Positions 1 to 9,997 of a DNA stretch of 64,000 bases are shown piece after piece. The notes under the pieces are model-generated. The model ran no database searches. It had not been told where the DNA came from and saw only the letters and a list, made by a program, of their open reading frames with translations. A program made the position numbers and the translations under genes. Every line of letters starts with the position of its first letter. Position 1 is the stretch's first letter. Source of the stretch: Blastocystis sp. Blastoise (lineage: Eukaryota > Sar > Bigyra > Opalinata > Blastocystidae); contig JBBPEB010000021.1 in assembly GCA_039096225.1 (NCBI GenBank), positions 372,001 to 436,000 of the forward strand, read 5' to 3'.

Positions 1-239
1 TATTCTTAACCATTCATTTCATTTATGATGAAGATTCTCTATATTTAGTAGATATGAGATTATTCATGTTTATTTTCATTATTTCAGTTATATCTTCTAA
101 ATTCCTATTACACCCTTTTATAACAAAACAAAATCCTACATGACTTATCACATATTTATTTTATTATATCTTATATGATTAATATGATATATTATTAAAT
201 TATTACTTTATTTTATTATATATGGTACTATTATGATGG

Positions 240-900
240 TAGGTGTTTGCTGTTTCTTTATATTTTATTTTTTCTACTCTATTCATTCATTCTCTATAGT
301 AGCTGTCTCTGCTTCTTGCTGTGGCTATTCCTGGTCTCCTTAAGTGTTCTGCTCCTTCTTGTGTGTGGTTATGGTTCTCTTATAGTTATGCTGCTTGGGT
401 CTAGAATGAAGGGAATCAACATGAATAAAAGGTACATATATATCTATATTATCTATTACATATTATATAACTAACCCCACTTTATATTTATATAGCAGTA
501 ATGTATATATTTATATTTTATTTTATTATATTATTCTATATATTATATATTATTATATTATTCAACTCACTCTATCTTTATATAGGTTTCCATAAGTTCT
601 GTTGCTGTCGTTGTTGGCCAATTGGAGAGAATGGTTTATAAAAAGTATATATATATATTTAATTATATTGTTTTATTCATTATACTATTTATCATATATC
701 TTTTATAGGATGGTTCTTTGTCTTTGATTCCTTGCCTGTCTTGTAATGATTAGAAAAGGTATATATTTTTTATTTTATTATTATTTTAAAATGTTATATA
801 TATATTATTATTAGTAATACTTAACTAATATCATCTCTTTATATAGGTTGGTTAGGCTTAAATGGCAAATTAAAGACTGAAACTGTCCTGGTTGAAATAT
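240..900 (+). other. possible multi-exon transcript, coding status unknown
   Basis: Several short, less AT-rich blocks (about 300-431, 586-640, 710-757, 847-900) are each bounded by ...TATAG on the left and GTATAT/GTACAT on the right, the intron borders used by the host genes in this window. No continuous reading frame survives joining: the third block soon meets an in-frame TGA. I do not recognise a protein. It may be a spliced non-coding RNA, a UTR or the tail of a decayed gene. Confidence 0.25.
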
Positions 901-1200
901 TATAAATTAAATATTATATATATTTTATTATATTATTTATTATATGTTTTATTATCTTTTTTTATATATTTATTATTATTGTTTTCTATTATTTGTTTTT
1001 AATCATTATTTGATAATATTTAATTTGTTTGTTTTGTTATATCGTTTATTATTACACCACAAAAAGAATAAAAAAAACCAATAAATGAAAAAATAGAGAA
1101 TATTTAAAACCATTTTTATTCGCCAATTATTGTTTTAAGGTGCGTCATACTTTTGCACTGCTTTTCGATTTTATAAAATCACTGAAACTCTGACTAAAAT

Positions 1201-1405
1201 TTTCACTGCTCACCACTGGGGAAACCAAAGCAAAAAAGTCGTTGGACCTTTTGTCAGCAACCCTTTAAAATTTTTTCACTGCTCCACCACTGGGGAAACC
1301 AAACAGAAAAATCAAATAACCTTTTGTCAGCTACATATTTAAAAAATTTCACTGCTCACCACTGGGGAAACCAAAACAAAAAAGTCGTTGGACCTTTTGA
1401 CAGAA
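1201..1405. repeat. three tandem copies of a ~73-bp unit
   Basis: Copies begin at 1201, 1274 and 1347, an exact 73-bp spacing. Each opens with TTTCACTGCTC and CACCACTGGGGAAACC and closes with CTTTTGTCAG or a close variant. The third copy is the most diverged at its end. The unit is clearly less AT-rich than its surroundings. No coding capacity was seen. It could be a small satellite or a non-coding RNA region. Confidence 0.8.
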
Positions 1406-2475
1406 ACCTGAAAAAATGTCCATAGTGTATGCTTTTATTCAATTTAATGTTTAGTCTTATAAATATAGAGAAATAATCAACTATTTTCATTACATAAAAT
1501 TATTACACTATCATATCAAAACAAATTCTCAAATTTACTTATATTCTTTTTAATTTTTTATTATATAAAGTGTTATTCTTTAACCAAAGATTTCCATCAT
1601 TATATGTTTTAATTTTTATAATAAACTCATAAATCCACTATCTATAAATATATATATAGTATTTCCAAATATATATTCAACTTGACTTGTTTTTCCTCAA
1701 TTTTATTGCATTTTTTATCAAATTATCATCATTCTCTTTTTATACATCCATATATATACTTTTATTTATATTAAATAATTAGTATAATAATTTGTTGTTC
1801 TACATTTGCTGATAACTCATCTTCCTAAACAATTTATGCCAAATAAAAGTTCTATAAAAATAGGATAGGCTACAAAATACACTGTTATTCAATAAATCAA
1901 TAATTTAATTAGAAAGCATATTAATACTAACAATCAACACAAATATCATATTTCTTAAAAATCAAGTATCATTATATTGATCAAATACTAATACTATTGA
2001 GCAATATTAATTGATATAACAACTTAAAATAAAATTATTCACATTTTATTATTAATTCAGGAAAAGTTTTCCATCAACATCAATATAAACAAAACCATTT
2101 TTATATTAAAACCTATATAACTTTTTATAGAATTAATTCAATTGATAATTTCTTTTCGCAGAAATCAACTAAATAAAATCATAATCATATATTAAATTCA
2201 ATCAACACAATGAAACAGCGTTTCTTTAAATAATAAAATTATGTCCAAGTAAGAAAATGTCAATTTATTATCATCAATAAGACATATATTATCATAGCCT
2301 AATCTATTTTGCTTTGTTAATCATTTAGAACATTATGATCCAATTGAATATAGATAGACATCAAGAAATAACAAATCAATTTTTTGAAAATCCATAGTAT
2401 ACAAATTTGTAATAGAACACATTCTCGGTCATTATTCAATAGATTGATATATTCTGGGAAAAAACAACTTTCAAT
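1406..2475. other. AT-rich intergenic region, no feature seen
   Basis: Very AT-rich sequence without a convincing reading frame, intron-border series or repeat. It ends at the tRNA-Val gene. Confidence 0.6.
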
Positions 2476-2548
2476 GGCCGGTTAGTGTAGTGGTTATCAC
2501 GTTCGCTTTACACGCGAAAGGTCCCGGGTTCGACCCCCGGATTGACCA
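2476..2548 (+). tRNA. tRNA-Val (anticodon UAC)
   Basis: A 73-nt cloverleaf. The acceptor arm GGCCGGT/ATTGACC has one C-A mismatch and two G-U pairs, followed by discriminator A. The D arm is GTG/CAC. The anticodon stem TTCGC/GCGAA encloses loop TTTACAC with anticodon TAC. The T arm CCGGG/CCCGG encloses TTCGACC. The D-arm region and anticodon stem-loop match eukaryotic valine tRNAs. No CCA is encoded, as usual for eukaryotic genes. Confidence 0.95.
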
Positions 2549-3081
2549 TTTATTTTTCTTATTATCATATTAACTTTTTATTTACATTAATAATTATTTA
2601 CTACATTTTTATTGGGGTAATCAACGATATTCAAATAAAATATATAATAAGATGCACTGAAATGCATATATATATATCCTTGCACAGTTTTTTCTCTCTA
2701 CTAAGTAATTTGTCACTCGAGCAAATTATTTGATTACTATAACAGCCAATCATGTTCAAAAGATCCAAAACACTATAATATTTCACAAGACACTGGTGAG
2801 ACAATTAATCTGTAATAATATTACTCATTTTAATGAAAATATTAAAATGATGTTTATCATTTTTTTAGAGACACCGATAATTTGTGGCTTTTATATATAT
2901 ATCTATATATATATGTATATATAACATTTAGCATATTTCCAAAGAATTGAAGCAAAAATTATTATGTATTCTTTTTGTAACTTAGCAAAATTACTAGTAC
3001 AATTAATACAATTGTAATCAATTTGATGAAAAATAATCATTTTCGATCACTTCTAGTATTTTCTCTGAAAAAAGTATCAAC
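2549..3081. other. AT-rich spacer, no feature seen
   Basis: The spacer lies between tRNA-Val and the hAT end. Only short TA microsatellites were seen (around 2900). The short reading frames here are low-complexity and unsupported. Confidence 0.55.
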
Positions 3082-3111
3082 TAGAGCGGTACAAAAGTTT
3101 CGAAAAAATTG
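3082..3111 (-). mobile_element. terminal fragment of the hAT element split by the provirus
   Basis: TAGAGCGG at 3082 followed by TACAAAAGTTTCGAAAAA closely resembles the terminus of the intact hAT at 32756 (TAGAGCGGTTCAAAAG). It lies directly against the provirus end. Its partner, a hAT transposase remnant on the minus strand, begins just beyond the other provirus end (28721). The provirus therefore appears to have inserted into the 3' part of a hAT copy. Confidence 0.7.
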
Positions 3112-3227
3112 ATTCTTCCGTTCTTCGAACTGCAGAAGGGGGTATGCAAACCCCGCATAGAGTCTGCGCGACGCGCGCAGCCATAAGCGGGGAAGTCATC
3201 CCCCCTTTTTGTTCTCGACGGAAGAAT
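3112..3227. repeat. GC-rich terminal foldback, left copy (116 bp)
   Basis: The outermost 116 bp of the terminal repeat is itself an imperfect palindrome. Pairs, from outside in, are ATTCTTCCG/CGGAAGAAT, AAGGGGG/CCCCCCTT, CCCCGC/GCGGGG and CTGCGCG/CGCGCAG. It is an island of G+C in extremely AT-rich DNA. A terminal hairpin of this kind could be a replication or telomere-resolution structure or a recombinase site. A separate foldback insertion cannot be excluded, but it forms the exact outer end on both sides. Confidence 0.85.
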
Positions 3228-3800
3228 TAATAACATTTCTGAAGTAAAATAACCATGGGAGTGTAGGGTAGTGTGTGTGTGTATTTATTTTTTCCCATGT
3301 TTATTTATTTTTAATTTATTTGTGTTCCGATTCCAACGTGAAACGTAAAGTGATCAAGGAGAAACTCATAGTAATCATAAAAGAAATAAAATACACAGTC
3401 CAACCCTCCCCTTTACAGGGAATATTCATGGAAAATGACTCCATCGTTGGTAAAGTGAGTAAAATAATCACGGGAATACAGAAAGAAATACGAAAAGAAG
3501 CACAGAATGTGCTAAATAAACACACACCCCGACCCTCCCTTTAATAGAGAAAAGATGAAATGGATGGTTCTATCTAAAAAGAAATAATAAAAATAATCAC
3601 GGGAATATATAAAAATAAAAATGTATGTATAGTGATCAATAAATAATATAAAAAGTCATGATAATCATAAAAAATTTATATAAAAAGAGTAAAGTGATCA
3701 AGGTATGTATTTATAGTGGGTGAAAGAAAAGCTGGTGGTGGTGTGGTCTTGTAAAAAGATGTACCCACCACCACGATTATAACGAGAGACTTTTGGAAAC
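3112..3800 (+). repeat. left terminal inverted repeat of the provirus (689 bp)
   Basis: This segment is the reverse complement of 28030-28720 with only about half a dozen differences noticed by eye, for example T/A inside the GC-rich end and A/G changes near 3432-3437. The match runs from ATTCTTCCG at the outer end to CTTTTGGAAAC at the inner end and stops abruptly after that. Confidence 0.92.
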
Positions 3801-3830
3801 ATGAGCGACCGATATGGAAAAATATAAAAT

Positions 3831-3878
3831 TTCTAGAACATTCTAGAACATTCTCGAAACTTCTAGAACATTCGAGAA
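3831..3878 (+). promoter_or_regulatory. heat-shock-element array, 10 units
   Basis: TTC and GAA alternate every 5 bp without a break (TTCnnGAAnnTTCnnGAA...), ten units in all. This is the canonical binding architecture for trimeric heat-shock factor. It lies 46 bp upstream of the ATG of the 55-aa acidic protein gene. Confidence 0.85.
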
Positions 3879-3923
3879 TAATAAATTGTATTATTCGTTT
3901 TTTATATTTTTATACTATATATT

Positions 3924-4091
3924 ATGGATTCCCCAAAGCAATTTGCTCCAGATTATAAAGAAGGTACTTGGAAACCTTATGGAAATTTTGAAGTTGATGA
4001 ATTAAATGATAGTGATTCTGAAGTGGATACTATTAAAACTGAAAGTGAAGATGATTATGAAGATTATATAAAAAAATTTATTGATTTTTAA
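3924..4091 (+). CDS. small acidic protein, 55 aa, unknown function
   Basis: The gene starts at the first ATG after the heat-shock-element array and a TATA-rich stretch and ends at TAA. The product is rich in Asp and Glu, especially in its second half (a DSDSEVD stretch, then ESEDDYEDY). It has no signal peptide or membrane segment. It is the leftmost gene of the provirus and converges with the 496-aa structural gene. The strong array suggests early or stress-induced expression. An acidic regulator or DNA-mimic role is only a guess. Confidence 0.6.
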   Translation: MDSPKQFAPDYKEGTWKPYGNFEVDELNDSDSEVDTIKTESEDDYEDYIKKFIDF

Positions 4092-4107
4092 ATTAATTTT
4101 TATTAAT

Positions 4108-4117
4108 AACAAAACAA
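4108..4117 (-). terminator. TTGTTTTGTT putative 3'-end signal
   Basis: On the minus strand this reads TTGTTTTGTT, about 50 bp beyond the stop of the 496-aa gene. The same decamer follows provirus genes in the sense orientation at 5688, 6992, 8074, 9183, 9931, 11312, 21097 (minus) and 15943, 22739, 23665, 26058, 26311 (plus). It is present between convergent genes and missing between divergent genes, so a 3'-end role is more likely than a promoter role. Confidence 0.5.
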
Positions 4118-4165
4118 ATTGTTTAGTTTTTAAAAATAATAATAAATAAAACAAATTAAAATTAA

Positions 4166-5656
4166 CTAATGTTTTCTACGTTTATTTCTTAATTTTTTAT
4201 TTTTTGAAATACGTCTTTTTCTACGTAATCCATTACCTTCTTCGAGATCATAAAATACCTCACCATCATCTTCATCAAATGATTGAAATTCATCATCTTC
4301 TTTTTTATTTCTTTTATTATTATTTACAAGAGTGACATTTTCTACTGGATTGGGAATCGGGGCTACAGGTGTAATATTTGAAGTGAATTTATTCGTGACT
4401 GCTTGAGACATTGGAACAGTATCAGGTAAAGGAACAGTAGGATCATTTATAAGAGGAATTAAATTTGGAGGATTTGAATCTTCAATAGTAATATTATGAA
4501 TATTTTCTTGTGTTAGAGTATCAGGAGTAGATGAAGAAGTTGGTATAACATTATTATTTGCTTCTATTGGATTTTCTGTTTGTGGTATTTCCTCCTCTGG
4601 ATTCTTACCAAATAAAAATCCAGAAAAAGTATTGTATAAATTATTTACACCACTAACAACAGAGTTTGCAACTTTTTTAACACCATTAACAATTGGTGTT
4701 CCTACATTTGTTGCAGTATTAACAACTTTATTAACGAATGTTGGGTTTTCTGCATAGGGAATATAATTATTATGAAATGTTTTTGCTTGATCTTCTAAAG
4801 ATTTACTTTTGTTAAGTCTTTGTTGTTTCGTATCATTACCTGACATATGAGCAAATCTAAAATAGTTATCAGCTAATATTTTATTCTTTTTCTTAGCTTC
4901 ATTATCATTAGTTAATTTCCAATTATCATATAAATTATTTCTATCACTTACAAGTTTTCCTTTAATATCATTGAATCCTTCTTTTGGATCAACATTAATA
5001 TCTCTCCACCAATTCTTGAGATCTTTGAATTTATTTGCACCATAATCAACAGCATTACTTATTCCATGAGTGATGTTATTAATACCTCCAGTTAATTTAT
5101 CAGACACATTGTATACATCACTTACAGTGTGATAAATATTAGAAAATAAATTACCACCTCTAGAATATAAGTAACCATCACGATCTCTTTTAGTAAAATC
5201 AATAGCACTATCAATTGTACGAGGATTTAATAATCTAGAATATTTAGAATAATCAGACATATGATTTTGTTTCATATAAGGTAAGACATAATCATGAGCA
5301 TAAATAAGTTTTCTTGTAAAGTTCTTTGGAATTCTACCATCAGGTAATAGCCCAGATCCTTCATCTATTGGTTCACTTTCTTCTGATTCTTCTAATGAAC
5401 TTTGTATAACATCTTGTCTAGTTTCTGACAGATATGAATAGAATGGATTTGACGTTGCTCTATTAACCATATTACTTTCTATTCGCTTAACAGCAGCTAA
5501 AGAATTAGGAGCAATAGAATAATTAATTGGATGACGTTCTTCCCCATCAGGAATAGATCCTGGAACAATATAATTTCGATATTCATGACCAGTAGCACGA
5601 TGATTTACGCCTACTAATCCTTTATTTGAAACATTTAAACGAGCACTTTGTATCAT
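4166..5656 (-). CDS. minor structural protein, pVI-like candidate (496 aa)
   Basis: The N-terminus (GHEYRNY, then IAPNS around residue 50) is shared with the 575-aa protein at 23705 (GKEYRRY, then IGPNS), so the two are probably paralogous virion proteins. A SRGGNLFSNI segment near residue 165 looks like a maturation-protease site followed by a hydrophobic/amphipathic helix. This arrangement recalls adenovirus-type pVI and the PX/PY proteins of polintons. The C-terminus is basic (RRKRRISKNKK). It is the last of a minus-strand block of structural genes and has no heat-shock element upstream. The virion role is inferred from context; no enzymatic motif was seen. Confidence 0.6.
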   Translation of the reverse strand: MIQSARLNVSNKGLVGVNHRATGHEYRNYIVPGSIPDGEERHPINYSIAPNSLAAVKRIESNMVNRATSNPFYSYLSETRQDVIQSSLEESEESEPIDEGSGLLPDGRIPKNFTRKLIYAHDYVLPYMKQNHMSDYSKYSRLLNPRTIDSAIDFTKRDRDGYLYSRGGNLFSNIYHTVSDVYNVSDKLTGGINNITHGISNAVDYGANKFKDLKNWWRDINVDPKEGFNDIKGKLVSDRNNLYDNWKLTNDNEAKKKNKILADNYFRFAHMSGNDTKQQRLNKSKSLEDQAKTFHNNYIPYAENPTFVNKVVNTATNVGTPIVNGVKKVANSVVSGVNNLYNTFSGFLFGKNPEEEIPQTENPIEANNNVIPTSSSTPDTLTQENIHNITIEDSNPPNLIPLINDPTVPLPDTVPMSQAVTNKFTSNITPVAPIPNPVENVTLVNNNKRNKKEDDEFQSFDEDDGEVFYDLEEGNGLRRKRRISKNKKLRNKRRKH

Positions 5657-5780
5657 TTTAGTTTAATAAAATAATTATGATTTTTAAAACAAAACAAAAA
5701 TATATATATATATATTAACAAAATTATAATTTAAATGGCAAACATAATATTGCATAAATAAGTAAATATAATATAGTCTA

Positions 5781-6959
5781 TTAAGTTTCATCGTTTTGCT
5801 GATTTCTTAATCCACTATGTTCTTTATCAGGAAGTGCCTTATTTTCATTAAATAAACCTTCATTATATTTGATAATGAATTCATCAAGTGGCATTGTTCC
5901 GTACGTTTTATATATATAGCCTGACTTTTCAGCTGATCTAACATAAATTTTTTCATCTTTAAGAATGAATACCTGATCTTTAAACTCTGGATTATTACAT
6001 ATTACTTTTGAGTTCTTACCATTAACATAAATTGTGAATGGTATACCACTTTCAACAATATCATAATGCATACCTTGTTCATCCATCTTATCTTCAAATG
6101 CTTTGGCATCTTTTTTACGGTTACTCTCATAATTATCCATCTTAGCGTTTGTTTTATTAGTATCATTTTGACGATTCTTTTCATATTTATCCATTCTAGA
6201 TTGTGTATTGTTATAGTCTTGATGACGATTATTTTCATATTTATCCATCTTTGAATTTGTATTGTTAACATCTTTTTTACGATTATTTTCATATGTATCC
6301 ATTTTAGAGTTTGTAATATTATTATCTGATTGACGATTATTTTCATATGTATCCATCTTTGAGTTCAAATATTCGTTATCTTTATGTAGATTTTCATAAT
6401 TACTAGTCATATTTTGTTTCATTGAAGCTGCTTCAGCATGTATGTCATCATTATTGGTTTTAATTTGATATGAAATATTATTTAATTGATCATACATATC
6501 TTTTTGAGCATTTGAATAGAATTCATAATTCTCTTTATTCTGTTTATATGCTTCTGAATTCAATCCATTTAAGCCTTTTATTGAAGATAATAATGTTTCA
6601 TATTGATAATTATTAGGATTACTAGCATCATACCATATCTTACTGGTAGTAGGTACACCATAATTCGTTTGCCATTGAGATAACATAGATGAGTATCTTG
6701 CAGTATCTCCATTAGCTTTAGCTGAATTCATAGTAGCTATAAACATATCTTCAGGTGATTGACCATGATTTCTTAATGCTTGAACTGCCATTGAGCTATA
6801 CATAGATCCTTGTGCATTAGGATCATGTGCTAATGGTTGTACAGGTTGTTCATCTTGACAAATATATGAATTGGGTAACCATGGATCCCAAGATTGTTTT
6901 TTCTGATTTCTTGATAAAATATCATAGAGAGTTACACTATCTCCTAAATTACTTTGCAT
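5781..6959 (-). CDS. coiled-coil repeat protein, possible fibre or spike (392 aa)
   Basis: Residues about 199-289 hold five near-perfect 18-aa repeats (NSKMDTYENNRQSDNNIT and variants), encoded by a 54-bp tandem repeat. They are flanked by predicted coiled coil from about residue 140. The N-terminal ~120 residues are Pro/Gln/Asn-rich with WDPW. The C-terminal ~100 residues look globular (PFTIYVNGKNSKVICNN). The gene lies in the late structural block, with TTGTTTTGTT about 35 bp before the ATG. Repeat number may vary between copies. The fibre role is a guess from architecture and neighbours; I recognise no family. Confidence 0.55.
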   Translation of the reverse strand: MQSNLGDSVTLYDILSRNQKKQSWDPWLPNSYICQDEQPVQPLAHDPNAQGSMYSSMAVQALRNHGQSPEDMFIATMNSAKANGDTARYSSMLSQWQTNYGVPTTSKIWYDASNPNNYQYETLLSSIKGLNGLNSEAYKQNKENYEFYSNAQKDMYDQLNNISYQIKTNNDDIHAEAASMKQNMTSNYENLHKDNEYLNSKMDTYENNRQSDNNITNSKMDTYENNRKKDVNNTNSKMDKYENNRHQDYNNTQSRMDKYEKNRQNDTNKTNAKMDNYESNRKKDAKAFEDKMDEQGMHYDIVESGIPFTIYVNGKNSKVICNNPEFKDQVFILKDEKIYVRSAEKSGYIYKTYGTMPLDEFIIKYNEGLFNENKALPDKEHSGLRNQQNDET

Positions 6960-7035
6960 TATTTATTGTATTAAATTAAAAATAATTATATAACAAAACA
7001 AATAATTAATTATGAAATAATAAAAATTAAAATAA

Positions 7036-8073
7036 TTAATTTAAATGAAATTTTTTTAAGAAGAATTGAACAAGATTAATAATTAGATTAGTAGTAGTAT
7101 CAAAGGATGTAGAGTTGACAAGAGCACCACCACAACGTTCAGCATTCTCTTTTGTAACACCACTTCCACTAGGATTTTTAAAGTAGTTATCAGCAGTTTC
7201 TTTACGTTTCTTATCATCATCAGTAGTAATCATATTATAAGCGAAATCAATAGGGATACCAAGAGAAGGATAATAGTATTTTAATGCATTCACTACAATA
7301 GGAACAATCGTTTTAATAGTTTTAATAGCAGTATTAGCAATAATAGAATGCTTTTGTTTTGGATCCATAGGATATTCTTTATCGATAACGACATTAACAA
7401 TATCACGTACAGACACATGCTCATCATTTTTAGGTAATCGTTCTTTTATATCTTGTAATTTCTTTCTATTAGACTTTATATTATTAGAACGAATAGCCTT
7501 CTTAGCAATAATTCTTATTTGAGGAGTTACGAATTTACTTGTTTTCTTTTCTTTTTCTCGGTGACTCCCATGTTCTTTACGATGTTTCTGATGCCTTCTA
7601 TGTATACCTTGACCAAATATATCATCATAATTTTCATCTTCAAGATTTGCATTATTATAATCTTTATCATCATCAGCCATCATTTTTCTTGTTATTCTCT
7701 TTGGTTGATAAGTAGCATCATCATTATATAATTCATCATCTCTATTAGCATCTTCAATATGTTCTTCAAATTGTCTTTTCTTTTCTTCTTTTGCTTTTTC
7801 TTGACGTTTATTTTCTTTTCTTTTCTGATAATAATTATATCCAGCAATAGCTCCTAATGTACCTAATGCAGGAATAGCATAAGAAACACCATTTTTAACA
7901 CTATTCCACATAGCATCTTTAGCTTGTTGAGCAACAAGTTCTTCAAATCCAGTTCCTCCATATCTTACATAACGTTTATGATAAAGATCACGTCTATTTG
8001 ATTTTGGTGGTGATCCTCCAAATAATCGTGGATCACAATTTTGTTTTAAATATCTTTTTGTAATTGAACTCAT
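7036..8073 (-). CDS. basic virion protein with hydrophobic helix and GG/GxG sites (345 aa)
   Basis: After ~35 basic residues comes RYGGTGFEELV, then a hydrophobic stretch around residues 57-77 (SYAIPALGTLGAIAGYNYY), then a long highly charged Lys/Glu/Asp-rich region. Further possible maturation sites are FGQGIHRR and SGSGVTK. The layout of cleavage site, amphipathic helix and basic tail resembles membrane-active or core proteins of adenain-bearing viruses. It sits between the coiled-coil protein and the packaging ATPase in the structural block. The family is not recognised at sequence level, so the function is inferred. Confidence 0.5.
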   Translation of the reverse strand: MSSITKRYLKQNCDPRLFGGSPPKSNRRDLYHKRYVRYGGTGFEELVAQQAKDAMWNSVKNGVSYAIPALGTLGAIAGYNYYQKRKENKRQEKAKEEKKRQFEEHIEDANRDDELYNDDATYQPKRITRKMMADDDKDYNNANLEDENYDDIFGQGIHRRHQKHRKEHGSHREKEKKTSKFVTPQIRIIAKKAIRSNNIKSNRKKLQDIKERLPKNDEHVSVRDIVNVVIDKEYPMDPKQKHSIIANTAIKTIKTIVPIVVNALKYYYPSLGIPIDFAYNMITTDDDKKRKETADNYFKNPSGSGVTKENAERCGGALVNSTSFDTTTNLIINLVQFFLKKFHLN

Positions 8074-8126
8074 AACAAAACAATAAAATAATTATGGTTT
8101 ATTTAACAAATTAAAATATAAAAAAA

Positions 8127-9164
8127 TTAATGAAAAGAAGGATAACCAGAATAATGTTTTTTATTTAAATAAGGATTGAAAATGCGTCGTTGACTATCTT
8201 GTATGATTTGATCTTGTATGATTTGTAAGATGGATTCTTTAGGTTTATCTTTTTCATCTCGTTCAATACCTTTCAATGAGACTTCTTCTTCAATAGGTAA
8301 AAACTTCTTCATTTTCTTTTCATATGTAGATACATGTTCATTAGAACGTTTAATACCACTACCTGATACTTCACCTTGTTCTTCTCGTTTCTCTTTTTCA
8401 CTATCTTCTTCTGTCCATTTCCGTTTCTTTACCATCTTATATACATTCTGTTTACTACCACAATCAGGATTAGTCCATATTGTTAAATCATCACTACCTT
8501 GTTTTAACATAAAGAATTGATGTGGATCATTCATTAATTCTTCATCTGTAAGAATTTCATTTAGATTTGATGGCATAATCTTTAATTTATCTGGTAAGAA
8601 TCCAGGATCACGTTTTAAGATTTGACTATTAATAAAGAAATGAGATACTTGACTTAATATAGATTGATTGGTAACATCTGTATGACTTTGAAGACATATA
8701 ATAGCATTCTGTTTATAATGACGACCTTTAGATAATATAGATACAATCAATTGTTTGGTTTGTCTAGATAATGGATAGATATCATCCAATACAATGAAAT
8801 TATGTTCTGGTAATTTATATGTATTGACTAATTCATCAACAGTTTTAATCTTTTTAAATTTATCATCTACAGAATCATACCATTTATAATCAATTCCAGC
8901 ATGTTCACAAATATCTTGAAAGGATGTATAACATTCATTCTTATTGGATGCATCAGGACAAATTACTGTGACTTGTTTATATTTATTTTTAAGATCCATA
9001 GAACATAAGAGGTTCACAGTTAAGAAAGATTTTCCTGAGAATGTTCTTGCAATAATCAATATGAATTTTGATTCATATGTTTTATGATGGGATTTTCCAT
9101 ATTTAAATTCTAAGACTCCACATCCTTTATGTGTTTCTTTTAATGGATTTATTTTATTCACCAT
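8127..9164 (-). CDS. DNA-packaging ATPase, A32/FtsK-HerA type (345 aa)
   Basis: The gene encodes the motor that pumps DNA into the capsid. A Walker A region lies near residues 36-50 (IIARTFSGKSFLTVNLL), with Ala in place of the first Gly of the usual P-loop. Walker B near residue 125 reads FIVLDDIY. A following RHYKQNAIICLQSH segment matches the conserved sensor region of viral packaging ATPases. The length suits the family. The C-terminal ~100 residues are charged and contain a GSGIKR site. It lies beside the capsid genes, the usual polinton-like arrangement. TTGTTTTGTT occurs about 20 bp before the start. Confidence 0.85.
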   Translation of the reverse strand: MVNKINPLKETHKGCGVLEFKYGKSHHKTYESKFILIIARTFSGKSFLTVNLLCSMDLKNKYKQVTVICPDASNKNECYTSFQDICEHAGIDYKWYDSVDDKFKKIKTVDELVNTYKLPEHNFIVLDDIYPLSRQTKQLIVSILSKGRHYKQNAIICLQSHTDVTNQSILSQVSHFFINSQILKRDPGFLPDKLKIMPSNLNEILTDEELMNDPHQFFMLKQGSDDLTIWTNPDCGSKQNVYKMVKKRKWTEEDSEKEKREEQGEVSGSGIKRSNEHVSTYEKKMKKFLPIEEEVSLKGIERDEKDKPKESILQIIQDQIIQDSQRRIFNPYLNKKHYSGYPSFH

Positions 9165-9233
9165 TTTTATATGATTTTAATAAACAAAACAAAAAATAAT
9201 TAATGATAAGTTAAAGATAAATAAATGATTTTA

Positions 9234-9899
9234 TTAAGATGCAGTAAAGTATATATAAAGATTTGTATTTGATAAATCAATTGGATTATTTAATTGATCA
9301 TATACTTCCCATTGGATATCTGTATATTTACCATCAATACATGGAATAGATAAATCACTTAAAGCAAATGTATTATCAAATCCTTGTTTAGCATATAAAG
9401 GAATAGAAATCAAATCATTATCTTTATTAATAATATCACAATACACACGTAACATATAGATCTTATACCATGAAATATTATTAGATATATATTCATCACT
9501 GTAAGTAATTGGTGTATTAAAGTATTCATCATCTAATCCTAAATAATAAAAGAATTCTTTATTACTAAGACTTCTTCTGAATCCACTATACGTACCAAAT
9601 GTTTTTGTTTCTTTATCATAATAGAATGCACTCGTTTGTCCAGATACAGATATTGTCATCTTCTTACCAAGTTCAATTAATTTCTCAAAGAATTCTTCCA
9701 ATGAATAGTTACCAGCTGGAAATGTATGTGCTGTTGCATTATTTTCAGTTATTCTGAAAGATGGGATATTAATGATATCACTTGTATTCACTAATGTATT
9801 GATATGAGTAATATTTTTACCTACTAAATCCAAAGTATAATTGAATTGTTCATGACAGATTTGACTTGTAATTTTACTTAGATGAGATATTGATGTCAT
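9234..9899 (-). CDS. probable penton/minor capsid protein (221 aa)
   Basis: The product is predicted to be mostly beta-strand, with no catalytic motif. It carries an FPAGNYSLEEFFEKLIELG segment near residues 70-90, followed by SFRITENN-type and FYYLGLDDE elements. Similar PxGxYTxxEFxxLL modules occur in the 812-aa protein at 12978 and are typical of single jelly-roll minor capsid proteins of polinton-like viruses. It lies between the packaging ATPase and the capsid genes, the expected place for the penton gene. The call rests on motif, length and position. Confidence 0.6.
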   Translation of the reverse strand: MTSISHLSKITSQICHEQFNYTLDLVGKNITHINTLVNTSDIINIPSFRITENNATAHTFPAGNYSLEEFFEKLIELGKKMTISVSGQTSAFYYDKETKTFGTYSGFRRSLSNKEFFYYLGLDDEYFNTPITYSDEYISNNISWYKIYMLRVYCDIINKDNDLISIPLYAKQGFDNTFALSDLSIPCIDGKYTDIQWEVYDQLNNPIDLSNTNLYIYFTAS

Positions 9900-9997
9900 T
9901 TTTATTAAATGAATTAATTATGAAATTATAAACAAAACAATATTTTTTTAGAATAATATAAAGTTGATACAAATAATAAAAATATCAAATAAATAAA

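Noticed and set aside
3275..3544. 89-aa gene in the terminal repeat and its antisense frame
   Set aside because: Neither frame has an ATG near its start; kept only as an observation.
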